Assembly (NCBI RefSeq): GCF_000090795.2
Contig: NW_003546402.1
Span: forward strand, 60,853-117,581
From: Amphimedon queenslandica
Taxonomy: Eukaryota; Porifera; Demospongiae; Haplosclerida; Niphatidae
Length of the DNA: 56,729 nucleotides
Direction: 5' to 3'
Shown: in pieces, positions 45,501 to 56,568 of the stretch
Layout of the letters: each line of letters begins with the position of its first letter
Numbering within the stretch: the first letter of the stretch is position 1
Program-made: the position numbers and the translations under genes
Notes under the pieces: model-generated
Told to the model about the DNA's origin: nothing
The model's input: only the letters and a program-made list of their open reading frames with translations
Database searches by the model: none

Positions 45501-48500
45501 TATCAAAGTTAGGCCAGTTACTAGCTTTCTCAAGAAGTGAAGCAAACAATTTTATTCTTTTGTTGCGTGTAATAAAATCAATGTTACTTTTGACTTTAGT
45601 ATTACTACTATCTGTAATAAATGATGCATCACGTTGTGCAATTAGCTTACTGTACACAGTAGTAGCTTTAATAATCATATATACATCACTTGTATAATGT
45701 AAGCATGAAGAGCCATTATTATTATTATCTAATAATACTTCATTACTTTGAATACTAACAATATATTCAACAATTGATGATGAAGCGTACCATGAAGCAA
45801 TATGAAGTGGAGTCTGACCAAACTGATCTGACATATCAATGGCTAACTGATATCGGGTCAAAAGATACTTAAAGAGTTCAACATCATCATTATTCATAGA
45901 ACAATAATGCAATATGCCAGATCCATAAATATCAGATGAATTTGGTTTGAAAAGCTTTAAAGATTCAAGCTTATAAATTAGTGCCTGCTGCCCACTTTTA
46001 CAAGCTAGCAGTGATAAAGAGGCACCTTCACTATTAATGTGAAAAGCATCACAATTTCTCTCAATAAAGAATTCCACTAGTTCAAAATGGCCCCCCATGG
46101 CTGAGTACAGTAATGCAGTGTTGTTGCTACTGTCTGGCTTGTCAGGAGGAACGTGATACGTATCTACTAGATATTGTACTATAGATAAATGGCCCTTATA
46201 AGATGCCATGTGTAAACTAGATACACTATTATCATCACCTTCATTAGGATCAATACCATATTGATGGATGAGTAGTTGAAGGATCTTAATATGTCCACCG
46301 TATGATGCAGAGTGTAATGGGGTCCAACCATGAAGACCACGATGATAAGTGCTGTAGCCAAACTTGGTAAGAAGCCATTGTACTTCATCTTTTAATCCTC
46401 TCCAAGCTGCTTCATGTAATGGTGTACTGGTATTTTCATACAATAATGGATCACATATATCTAACAGGAATAAAAATATAATCATTGCTTGAACAACATA
46501 AATTTCATTGTAATGATTATAGTACAGAAAAATGACTCAATTATAAAATTAGTTACTCACCAAAATTTAAAATTAACAGCTGAAATTCTTGTGATGATGA
46601 GAGCTATTAGACAAACAATAAACCTCTTATTTAATATTCAAATTACAAACCTTTCTTAGATCATATTTATAATCACCACATGCTATTTCACTGATACCAA
46701 TACTAGCTAACTGTTGCTGTATCTCTGTAGATAGAGGAAACAATGCAGAGTATAGGTAATCAGGAATATTATGTAACAGCTGTAGAGAGCCAGGACGAAC
46801 AAAACTGAAGTACAAATTAACATTAGGAATATTTAGTTCTTTTGGTATTGCTCTACGAAAAAAGAAAAGGTCAGCTGGTGTGTAGTCATCCCGATCAACT
46901 TTAGCAATCATTACTTGTGTACCAGGAGGAACATCTGTTATACCAAAGTTTACAGCATCAGCATCTCTCAATAGCCCACCACTGTTAAAAAAATAATCCT
47001 TCAATTTCTCCTTGTAGCTTAACCACATCCTTTTTAATGATTGATTATCAGGTAAGAATACATTAACAAGTTTAACGATTAGTTCATAGTTAAACCACGA
47101 CATGTACTTGCCTTGTAACACCATAAATAAATCCTTTATACTTTCAATGTTATGAAAGTCTTGTTTAATTTTCTGCATTGCAGCTTGATTATTTTTGTTT
47201 GGACCAAGTAGAGCAGGGACATACGTCTCAAGGTAATCAATAATATTTGGAAGGAGTTCTGGTTTAAATGCATCTTTTGTTTCTGTAAGAATATCAGAAA
47301 ACTCCAATTGAAGATCATATATCTTGTCCAGGAGTGAAAAATCTTTGACAGAAAGACCAAAAATTGACTTACATGTATCTAATAAAAAATGCAGCATAAT
47401 TACAATGTATTATGTAAGGTGTCATTAAAATATATAGTCACTATGCACATTAAAAAATAATGGACTTGGGTCCTTTCATTGCCTACAAACAGCATTAGGT
47501 TAAGTTATCACAACAGCAACCATTAAAATAACATCTCACTACTTACTACCAAATATGGAATGTGACTTTAAGGGGCTCTGACCTCAAACAAATCAAGATG
47601 CTCTGATGTGCATGCATGTAAAGACATACGAACAGAACTACTTTACCAGTAAGAGCTTCACCCAATTAGAATACTATAGCTAGTCTATAATACAAGTTTG
47701 ATAGTTTTTGGGGTTTTTAATTTTGCATATTTCGCTGGCACACAAAATTACAAAGCGGACAGAAAGCTAAATTATTATTCATTAAATCTGCAGAATAAAT
47801 AATCGACACAGCCACAGATTATTTTTAACTTTTTATTTCACAACATCAATGATAAAAACTGATACTACTTATGTAGCTAGCCAGCCCCTATAGCCCCTCC
47901 CTCAGTGTGCACAGGTAGCCATCCATACACATTAGGCAAAAGGCTGGGCAGCTAAAGACTACCCTAGGCGAGAATTGATTGCGTAGGAAGATTATTAGAA
48001 ATTTTAAAATTGTAAGGCATGGTTTAAAATGAAATAAATTAGGGTCGTATTTTGGTTGGCAACTTCTATGGAGAACAAACGGACCTACATAAAAACAAAC
48101 CTGTATATTAAAAATTCTAGAGCAAATTTGACCAAATCCTTTACAAGAGAAGCTTAAAGGCAGCAGTTCTTTCTTATAACAAGAGCTTTTTGGCTATTGA
48201 TAGAGCTACAGCTGGTAAGTGAGGCAGTTTATTTGTGCCTCCATTGACTTCCATAACAAACTTGCCAGCAAAAAGGGTAGCCAATTTTGATGTCTGGGCG
48301 GATTATCGTATATATCATATTTTGTTGGTGGGAGTTTTCTTTCGCAGTTTTGTGATGGTTAACTTATTAGCAGATTTAATATTGGTGATTTCTTAACAAT
48401 TAATTATATCCCCACCCTTAGGTGGGGTTAAATTGACTTAAGCAGGTGTGGCTACACTTGCTAATTAATGCATGGAGATTTTAAATCTTGCAAATTGTAT

Positions 48501-49307
48501 ATGTGGACACCATTATCAGAAAAAGATGGTACTTTTTATGGAAGATTGTGTTCTTTATCACCTGGTTTAGAGACTGGCTTAAGGAAACATAGTAAAGCCA
48601 TGTTAGCTAGTTTTTAACCATGCTTTTAACCTCACTTTTAATTAAAATTAATGTGGGCATGGTCACATGCATAAAAATGGAATTATTGCTTGTGGATTTT
48701 AATTTGGCGTTTTCATATAAATCCATCAATCTGCCAATATAAAATCCAGGTCAACATTTCATCTTATACGGTAATATTAATTAAATTCATAGTTTTTCTA
48801 ATTCACGCCTAGAGTCAGGCCCGCCTGACTAGGGCGGTCCTAGTCTATTGACCACTCATGCTCAGGATAGGACACTTAACATGTTTTCAAATGAAGCAGC
48901 TTCAAAGTAAGCTTATTTCTATACCTTTTGAGTTGCCTTCTTCTGGTAGAGGATGCTTACGAGCTATGTCTTCAGCTAATGCAGTGTCACCTCCTCCTTC
49001 TTTAACAGCTACACACACTCTCCTCCAACATGGAGGACCATAGAACTCACAATCGTAATCTTTCCTTAACCAGTGCTCCAAAACCTTGCGCAAACACGAT
49101 TCACAATCATTACTGTCATTAGCTTGAATTACGTTAACAGTAGATGGTCTAATGTACAGCGAGTTAGCAAAGTGCTTCCATTGTGCAGCGATGGGTTTAA
49201 CTTCATTATACACGACATTAAGATCGTCAATACCTAAAAAAACCATATGGAAAAAAAAAAATACAAATCAAAGGTATCACAATCACAAACTCACAAAGCT
49301 CAGCCAT
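39559..49307 (-). CDS. DEATH-like + linker domain + giant ankyrin-repeat protein, 2,656 aa
   Basis: Five exons: 49307-49295, 49233-48925, 47378-46651, 46579-46561 (19-nt microexon) and 46460-39559 (a single 6.9-kb exon). Phases close to 2,657 codons. Residues 1-107 form a DEATH-like domain (DLNVVYNEVKPIAAQWKHFA, LRKVLEHWLRKDYDCEFYGP, GDTALAEDIARKHP). Residues 108-350 are a domain I associate from memory with sponge/cnidarian DEATH-ankyrin and NLR-like proteins (MIAKVDRDDYTPADLFFFRR, SLQLLHNIPDYLYSALFPLS). Residues 357 to about 2620 are some 65 ankyrin repeats (GxTPLHxAAxxGH pattern), followed by a basic C-terminus (KRMKLGED). It probably acts in the cytoplasm as a signalling or immune scaffold; that role is inferred from architecture only. 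No transmembrane segment or nucleotide-binding domain is seen. Confidence 0.88.
40955..44680 (-). repeat. Exact 750-bp tandem repeat in the ankyrin exon, five copies
   Basis: The same landmark (TAACTCATGATTCTCTACCA and variants) occurs at 41071, 41821, 42571, 43321 and 44071, exactly 750 bp apart each time. Each unit encodes 250 residues (about 7.5 ankyrin repeats) and no indels disturb the period. The copy nearest the 5' end of the gene (about 43920-44680) is the most diverged and the last copy is incomplete at its 3' side. The inner copies are nearly identical. Confidence 0.95.
47379..48924. other. Ankyrin gene intron 2 with repeat remnants
   Basis: A 1.5-kb intron. It contains degenerate inverted repeats at about 48290-48775 (ending CTTATACGGTAATA) and a palindrome-rich patch at 48808-48845 (GAGTCAGGCCCGCCTGACTA, related to the 24-bp element at 39364). 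No exon recognised. Confidence 0.55.
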
Positions 49308-49409
49308 AGTTTTGATAGTCTCGCGCGGCCAGACTCTCCACCCCTTCTTGACTTTAAAAAAGGGGTGGAAAGTCTGGCCGCGCGCGCGCGCGCGAGACTA
49401 TAGTTTTGA
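49307..49409. mobile_element. 85-bp foldback element with 9-bp target duplication at the start codon
   Basis: Element 49316-49400 begins TAGTCTCGCGCGGCCAGACT and ends with the reverse complement, including a CCACCCCTT/AAGGGGTGG stem and a (CG)n tract. It is flanked by identical 9-bp copies TAGTTTTGA (49307-49315 and 49401-49409). The copy nearest the gene overlaps the A of the DEATH-ankyrin ATG. It therefore sits in the 5' leader and could fold in DNA or RNA. Confidence 0.88.
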
Positions 49410-49903
49410 CTCTTGAAACTAACTCACGTGATCTTACAGCTCTCAATTTATACAACAGGAAACTGTGCTGTATGAACCGGAAGTGTGCTGTATGAATTAT
49501 AAGTTGTTATATTGTGTTGAAAATTTGAGCATTACTGAACTGTTCATTCTCCATATCATCAGTGTGACCAATGATTATGAATGATACGGAGAATTGAAAT
49601 TGGTTGATCATTACTGACATTCAGTTTTAAGTTCAGGTTCATATGAGTATGTTTTTTATTAGCAGGCTCATTGTAAATTATGTACTCTTGCTATCAATAA
49701 TAATGCATAGTATAATAGCATAACAATTATCTCATTATTATCCCTCATAAAACTAGTATACAAGACTACACAGTGAATGCTGCTAAAATGCAATAATTGT
49801 ATTCTCCTTTCACACAAGTTATACAACTATAATTATGTCAAAATGAATTGCTACAATATATTTATATTGGGAATGTTTCAACAGTTACTCTGTGCACATT
49901 GTT
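49410..49903. other. Promoter side of the DEATH-ankyrin gene and FN3-paralogue 3' flank
   Basis: Contains CAACTCACGTGATC (an E-box) just upstream of the foldback element, and a tandem pair AAACTGTGCTGTATGAA / GAAGTGTGCTGTATGAA. The rest is AT-rich with no gene. Confidence 0.45.
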
Positions 49904-52204
49904 CTAGTGCACTCATTGTGGTATACACTCATAAACATCATCAGGTGATGTTTGACATTCATCATAGACTACTTTATTCTCTTCACTTAGTCTAGTCTTG
50001 TGAATCCCATATGGTTCACATACTTGCATTGCAATATCATCATCAGCTCTATATTAACATTATCATAATTTGTGTAAAGTATATAACTTAACATAACAGA
50101 ATAGACTAACATTGTTTGCTTATTGATGCCATAAGAACTTTTCTTTCTAAAAGAAGAGCATTAAAATTTATTACACTATCAATGTAAGCCAGATACCTTA
50201 TAAAGCAGTAGATATTAATAACTGTTAGTAGAACACACAATGCACCCACTAACACACTGAGAACAATAACACTATTGGGTGTATCACTATCTGATGGAAT
50301 TACTGAAACTGAAGTACCAGTGCAGACTGTTCAGTACAAGCTGCATGTATACATTGAGCGAACATGTGTAAAATAGTTGAATGATATCAATGTATACTTA
50401 CTTAATGAACAATACCCAGTAGATGAACTAAAAATAGCACTATTTAGTGTAGAAGCTGATGATTGAACTGATGATGTGAACAATGTGCTAGATGATAGTT
50501 GTGGTGGTAGTTTTAGTGTTTCATAAGCAATAACTTTCCATTTTCCATATCCACAGTATATGCGCATACACCAAAAACATAACAAGACATCATTAAGACC
50601 AGTCATGACAATAGATGTATTGTCATTGGTTGAATTAGAAAACTGTAGCATTTGAATATCAATGTCATCATTATCTACCATTGAACACTGAGTTAGCAGG
50701 CTTTAAAATATGATATCCTATCTCATATGTGATAATGGGATAGTCTTGTGGAATATAACTAGGTATACTCCATGAGATAAAACTCTATGTAGTGTCCATG
50801 ATACTGGATAATGAACCAACTGGACCAGGGGTACTAAATAAATACACATCATCTCACAGAGCTGATATAGTATAATAACTACATACCTATTCCGATCTCT
50901 ACTACAATAGGATCACTGAAGGGACCTCTTCCAACAGAATTGACAACAGCTACACTGATGTTATACTCAGTACCAAATACTAGATCATTCAATATGATAT
51001 ATCTCTCAGTACTGGTGAGGTTGTATGTGATACTGCTGTTACTGATCATCACTGTATAGCCTGTGATTAGACCATTATGCTCAGGACAGTTGACCACTTG
51101 ACCTCATTCCAAATGAGATAATTAATTGGTTGTAACAAAAACAAATAATCAGGTGCACTAGTAGGAGCTGAATACAAAATTTAAAAATGTAAATCACATG
51201 TAATAAATTATTTTAATCATTATTATACCTATTGTCAATGTAGCTCTATCTTCTTCAAATGAACTTGGATCAGATCCTCCTAGTACATTACCAGCTCTCA
51301 CTGTGATGGTATAGTTCATACCACTGTACAGACCTGTTAATGTAGATATAACTGTATGTTGTAATAGACAGATGAGGAGTAACAGAGACTGTCTCATTCA
51401 CTGATGATAACTGGGGACAAGATAGAGTATAGGAGATGGGATAGTATGTTACATAGTTGTCACTACTGGGAATAGTCCAGTTCACTGTAATACCAGTGGT
51501 TGAGACATTAGATACTGAGAGACTAGTTACTGGACTAGGAACTACAACAGATATCAATTACACTCTCTCAATGATAAGAACTCACCATAAAATCTTAACG
51601 CTGTTACTGTACTATTAACTAAAGGAAGATCTATATATGAGTACACGCTGATGGTATAGGTACTCATTGGTGAGAGATCTGTCAGTAATATTTCATCTTC
51701 ACTGGTAGATACTACATTCCTGGTTACACCTTCAGTAGTATACTCAATCACATTTCCATTAGTTTGAGATGAATTGGTCCAGTTCACTTTGATACTAGTA
51801 GCATTTAATATAAACCCTCTCACAATATTTGGAGGACCACTAGGAGCTAGAAATGAGACAAAAGTATCTATTATTGATTAAAATATAATCATACCATGTA
51901 ATATCACAGATTGACTGTAGTCAACTCCTCCAAACATTGCAATACAGGTGATGTTTACTAACACTCTCAGTGTATCAGGATATACCAGTGATGTGTTATT
52001 ATATGTCAGTACATCAATTGATGTATACATTGAGCTATTCTTCATTACTGAGCCAAATAATCCTAAGGAACAAAAAGCAATAACATAAAAAATAACCATA
52101 CTATCTTATTGACATACTGGAGTAAAATAGAGGAATACAATTACCCCAAGCACAGCCAGGACAATGAAACACCAATAATAATGTGAAATTTGTAATACTT
52201 CCAT
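49904..52204 (-). pseudogene. Truncated FN3 receptor-like paralogue with disabling changes
   Basis: Paralogue of the gene at 26408-29354. Start exon 52204-52145 (MEVLQISHYYWCFIVLAVLG signal), then part of the Ig-like exon (about 52065-51898), FN3 exon 51846-51586 (261 nt, intact), FN3 exon about 51538-51230, FN3 exon about 51100-50886, a membrane-proximal region, transmembrane exon (VIVLSVLVGALCVLLTVIN, about 50330-50200) and tail 50046-49904 (AMQVCEPYGIH, VVYDEC, DVYECIPQ). Damage: an extra 4 bp near 51345 shifts the frame (TYSYTLIGL became TYSYIYINR), and an in-frame TAG sits in the 50830-50700 segment. The two N-terminal Ig-like exons and first FN3 exon are absent. It may be a pseudogene or polymorphic. 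Confidence 0.7.
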
Positions 52205-53040
52205 ATTATGTGCTTAAATATCTTCAGAGGAAATGTCAACCAAATGAATGATGTTTCAGGTCACCTGCAACATTACCTATTGTCATTTACTTATGCAACC
52301 ATACATGATTGAGCCTTTAGTTAGAGTTGATCATGGCCGATAAGACCATGCTCTACAGTCAAACCTGTCTATTTTGGACACATTGGGACCAAATAAAACT
52401 GTCCTTATTATAGAGGTGTCCTTATTTTAGAGCGTCCACAATAGCAGGTTTCACTGTATACCTGTATGTCTTCAACACAGATCAATTCAGAGGTAGCTGC
52501 TATACTTTTGTACCAAGTACAAAGTACTCTGTGTAAGATGCATGTCTTTATTGCCTTATCTCAAAGATGGGCCAAAGCTACACTGCCAGTAGTTGGTGGG
52601 ATTGATGCTAGTCTGAATCAGTCCTGAAATCAGTTTTTGAACATGTATGCTGGGCAATCAATCACAATACAATGATGAAATCAGTCGTGACACAATCATG
52701 AAAAAATTTTGCACTGGATTAGGCCAGAGCAAAAGGCATAGCCCATAGTCCTAGATACTGTTTCTAGTAGTTGTAAGCACCAGTTCCCCAGCCTACAGTA
52801 ATTGGGGAATGACTGTAGGCTGGGCAAACATTGAACTCTTAAAAAATGCATGCAGTTTGAATAGCATGTTTCTTCAGCCAAATTATTTCTTTGTTATGGG
52901 TCTGTTTCTATACTCTTCTGTAAGTTCCGTTCCACCATAGATTCCACCAAGAGTACATGCTTGGTTTCAGTAATTTTTACCCACGTGAATACACATGGAC
53001 CTCATCAGGCTAATAATTAGAAGGGCGTGGTGACATACCC
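52205..53040. other. Intergenic region with small repeats
   Basis: Holds the pogo/Tigger-like element (52356-52456) and a third copy of the CAGTCCTGA repeat (about 52560-52710). No gene recognised. Confidence 0.55.
52354..52458. mobile_element. Tigger/pogo-like MITE, 101 bp, TA duplication
   Basis: Element 52356-52456 starts CAGTCAAACCTGTCTAT and ends with the complement of CAGTGAAACCTGCTAT. TA dinucleotides flank both ends. CAGT(C/G)AAACC termini with TA duplication are characteristic of pogo/Tigger Tc1-mariner elements. Non-coding. Confidence 0.8.
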
Positions 53041-53043
53041 AGG

Positions 53044-53054
53044 GCTATAAAATC
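53044..53054 (+). promoter_or_regulatory. TATA box of the ferlin gene
   Basis: GCTATAAAATC (TATAAAA at 53046-53052) lies 44 bp before the ATG at 53096, consistent with a transcription start near 53075 and a short leader. Confidence 0.6.
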
Positions 53055-53095
53055 AATGCTTTGCCTGATGCTTTGCAGTTTTGCACAAGATAGCG

Positions 53096-56000
53096 ATGGC
53101 TGAGACTCATAGGCTAGACGTGACTGTTGTTTCAGCTTCTAGCCTTCCTTGGGTTGAGAGAGACCGAGGATGCGATGCTATGGTAAAAGTTAAATTTGAA
53201 GGTTAGTCGCCATGATGTTGCAATTTGACATGCTGCTCTTACTCAGGTCAATCAAAAGAGACTAAAGTTGTGGTTGGTGTTAATCCCGTATGGAATGAAG
53301 TTAGCTTAAAATAATTTTCCACTTCTTGATTCTTTTGAAATAGACATTGCATTTTGATCTAAAAAAGAAACCAAGCAATAACTCACAAATTATCATCAAG
53401 GTTTATGATGAACAGATAATTAAGAACAGGTTAAGCAAACGTAAATATGTACTCGCCCCAATTAACGCACCTCTTGATGAATAATTACATGTCTCAGGTG
53501 GTGCATTGTTTAGATAGGAACAATTACCCTAGGACGCCTTTTTTCAAGGGCTATAAATTTTGCAGATTTCACGATTTTTTTTAAGATTCGCGAAAATTAC
53601 TTTTGCGAAAATCAAATTAATTCGGTACAAGATGGCAGACGGCATAAATTCGTGAAAATTAAATCCGTGAAATAAAAATCCACGAAATTTATAGCCCTCG
53701 AAAAAAAAGGCGCCCTACAGTATGAAATGCTCTGGAGGTGCTTGTTTAGAGAGGTGCTTAGCTAAGTATGCAATACACCTGTAAACAATGGGACTTTCTA
53801 ATTACAATGCACCTCTCAAAAATAATTATCTTGACCAGGAGGTGCACTCAATATAAAGTTTATTATTGTGAAGCCATGTAGAGGTGCAATAATTAGGAGG
53901 TTGCATTAATTGGGGTAAATACGGCAATTACATTTCGGATTATTATGATCACACACCTTTAGTTCTTTGCTTGTACTTTATTTTGCTGCATTTCAACCTT
54001 TTTATTTTGCTCCGTTCAATAGGTTTTTGGGTTCAACTGAGCTTAGTTTTGGATCTATTTTGAGTTCTGATTTAGTGACATGTAAAATCAAAGACAAGAA
54101 CAAGGAGGTAAAAGTTCTAGACCTTAGCAGCTATTATAACAATACTACGTGACATATAGAGTGCCATTTTTGCTTTTAAATTATTGTGTGTGAGTTTTTG
54201 TGTTGTTGATGTTGTATGTAAAATCTAGACCAACCATGAAGGAGGTTTAAAGTATGTAACTTTATAATCAAATGTAAAATTAACACACCACTAATATTGA
54301 ATATGGCCCCGTTTACACTATGCCCTTAAAGTGGTTTGAATCCAGTTTAGAAATAAACCAGTTTATATGTTATGTGTGGACAATTTCAATGCTGTTCGGT
54401 TATAGGCGGTTATAGGCGGTTATAGGCGGTTATAGGCAGGTATAGGCACTTGGTACTCTTTATCTTGTCACTTGATGTGTTGTAGTAGTAATTTGAGAGT
54501 AGCTCCATAGGAACTATGAAGTTTGTTTAATGAGTTCAAGGTGTGAGTATGAGCTAATTGACCTTTGCAACTCTGTCCTGTCCCTGAGCCAAACTGGCTT
54601 ATCTAAACCACCTTAGGCAGGTGGCTTGAGATCAAACCAGTTTAAGTGCTGAAGCAGCTGTATTATGCAATGTAGCATTATAAACCTATTTAACCACAGC
54701 TATACATGTGGACGCAATTAAGCTGGTTTCTGAACCACTTTGATCCAAACTGGTTTGTATTGTAAATGGGGCTTATGATCAACATTGAACTAATTATCCC
54801 TGATCAATTACTTGAAAATGTTGACATTAGACCCATACTACCATAGAGCTGGTTTATTTCGAGAATAACAAATTTTGAAGATTTTTTAAGATTCGTGAAA
54901 TTAAATTCTTTGAAATTAAAGTGCTTGAAAATCAGTTTAATATGGTACAAGATGGCAGAAAAGGGGCAATTCACGAAAATTAATTCCGTGAACCTCTGGA
55001 TACAGGCCATTCGCGAAAATTATTATCCTATACGGTATAATGTATTGGCACATTAACAGGATCCATGCAGTGTGGCTATAGTATGATATTGGCTATAAAG
55101 TTATGAGGAATTATGTCAAAAATGGAAAGTACTTATTGTTAAAAGGATGTAATTTATATGTACATGCAGTTATTAATCTGTTAATTATTAATGATTTGTG
55201 TGAACATTATGAATATTGTTGTCTTGCCTATTTAAGCTGCTTTTGTGCCACTTTTTGCGGACCATTCTGATAACACTCATTATTGTACTTTGATAGTCAA
55301 TTTTTCTTACTTTTGCAGGAACTGGGATCCGCCATTAAACTGTATTTTAGATATATTTCTCCATCTGATGAAGAGACTCTACCAACCAGTATGTCAAGGG
55401 AAGCACCACTTTATACTAGTGATACAGTAGAAGGTAATTTGAATACTACAAACTAGGTATACTTTAGTTAGTGACCTTTTACTTCATAGAGAGTGAGAGG
55501 AATGAGGAATGGTGTACACCTGTTACTACATGTACTATAAAGGATAGTGCTAAGGATTCAAATATTTCTGATGATGAAGGCTATGTATCTCCTTGTCCTG
55601 CTCCAAGGTTGTGATGCTAATAGTAAACTGTTGTGCTATTATAATTGCTAATTGTATCACCTTCATAGTCTCTGATATTGATAATGACTGCTATTTTGTG
55701 CTTTTTAGAAATACAGCATTCAATCGTGAACAATCGTCTTTTCGTTCCAAATTACCACAAAGACTGACAGACTTTCAAGTAATAAAAATAATACTTAATT
55801 TACTTGTATGATGTACTGTGTAGCAGGAAATTTTGGAGGGAATTAAATTTGGCAAATTTGGCATTTTGCTAGCTTCAACAAAATAAAATCCACCATTTTG
55901 AGCCATTATATTCATGCTCAATGGCACGTGGCCACTAATTCACCAAATTAAAATTTGCCAATCACCAGAATTTAGCAATTTGCCAAATTTAACTCTCTCA

Positions 56001-56568
56001 AAAATTTCCCGCTATACGGTATTGTGTGTAGGTGCGTGTTCATGTGATAAAGGGTAGGCAGTTACAAGGAGGTCACATGAACCCAGTGGTCAAAGTTATA
56101 TGTGGGACCACAACTAAAAGAACCATTCAAGCTAAAGGAACTAACAATCCTTTTTTTGACCAAGTAATTAGTTTTTGTGTCGCCTTTTAAATTATTATTT
56201 ACTTTTTTTGTAGTTATTTTTCTTTAATTTCCGTGATTATCCCAGTAAAGTTTTTGATGAGATGTTAGAATTGAGGGTACTTAATTCAAAGATCAACCTT
56301 GTTTATTCAGAGATCATTGGCACCTTTAAGCTTGACCTTGGACAAATCTATGATCAACCAGGTTTTAGCCATTGTTATTTAATTAGAAGGATTATGTTTT
56401 TCTTTTCATAGATCATTGTTATATTAAAAAGTGGTTGCTTTTGTCTGATCCAGAGAATTCATTTCTTGGTCCTAAAGGTTATTTGTTATTCTCTGCTTAT
56501 GTTCTTTCACCAGGAGTTGTACCCAAGCCATACCCACCATTGAGTGATGATTCCATTGATGTGGAAAG
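53096..56568 (+). CDS. Ferlin-family protein, 5' part (C2A, linker, C2B)
   Basis: Ferlins (dysferlin/myoferlin/otoferlin) are large multi-C2, tail-anchored proteins that act in calcium-dependent membrane fusion and repair. Exons: 53096-53201, 53247-53299, 53344-53429, 54023-54107, 55319-55433, 55490-55607, 55709-55778, 56032-56163, 56214-56361, 56412-56568, all in phase; the gene continues off the right edge. Residues about 5-110 form the first C2 domain (LDVTVVSASSLPW, VVVGVNPVWNETLHFDL, FLGSTELSF). A Ser/Asp-rich linker follows, then LPQRLTDFQVRVHVIKGRQL beginning C2B, NPFFDQLFFFNF, and IGTFKLDLGQIYDQP with KKWLLLSDPE...GPKGYLLFSAYVL, the ferlin-specific hallmark after C2B. Which ferlin type it is cannot be decided from this part. 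Confidence 0.9.
53527..53723. repeat. Inverted-repeat element, 'ACAAGATGGCAG' family
   Basis: Arms CGCCTTTTTTCAAGGGCTAT and ATAGCCCTCGAAAAAAAAGGCG with the core GTACAAGATGGCAGACGG. A second copy lies at 54850-55038. Both are in ferlin introns. Confidence 0.8.
54305..54773. mobile_element. TIR element with internal 10-bp minisatellite
   Basis: The left end GGCCCCGTTTACACTA and right end TGTAAATGGGGC are inverted, as are longer GTGGTTTGAATCCAGTTT / AACCACTTTGATCCAAACTGG blocks. Inside, TTATAGGCGG is repeated about four times (54402-54446). GGCCCCGTTTACAC termini resemble hAT MITEs. I could not confirm a target duplication. Ferlin intron. Confidence 0.6.
54850..55038. repeat. Inverted-repeat element, 'ACAAGATGGCAG' family, another copy
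   Basis: Begins TTTCGAGAATAACAAATTTTG, core GGTACAAGATGGCAGAAAAG, and ends CGCGAAAATTATTATCCTATACGG. Non-coding. Confidence 0.65.
55812..56020. mobile_element. MITE-like element next to a ferlin splice acceptor
   Basis: The left arm ACTGTGTAGCAGGAAATTTTGG is mirrored by AAAATTTCCCGCTATACGGT. The inside shares GCCATTTTGAGCCATTATA with the copies at 6416 and 12936. It fills most of the 253-bp intron 55779-56031 and ends 11 bp before the exon. Confidence 0.8.
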
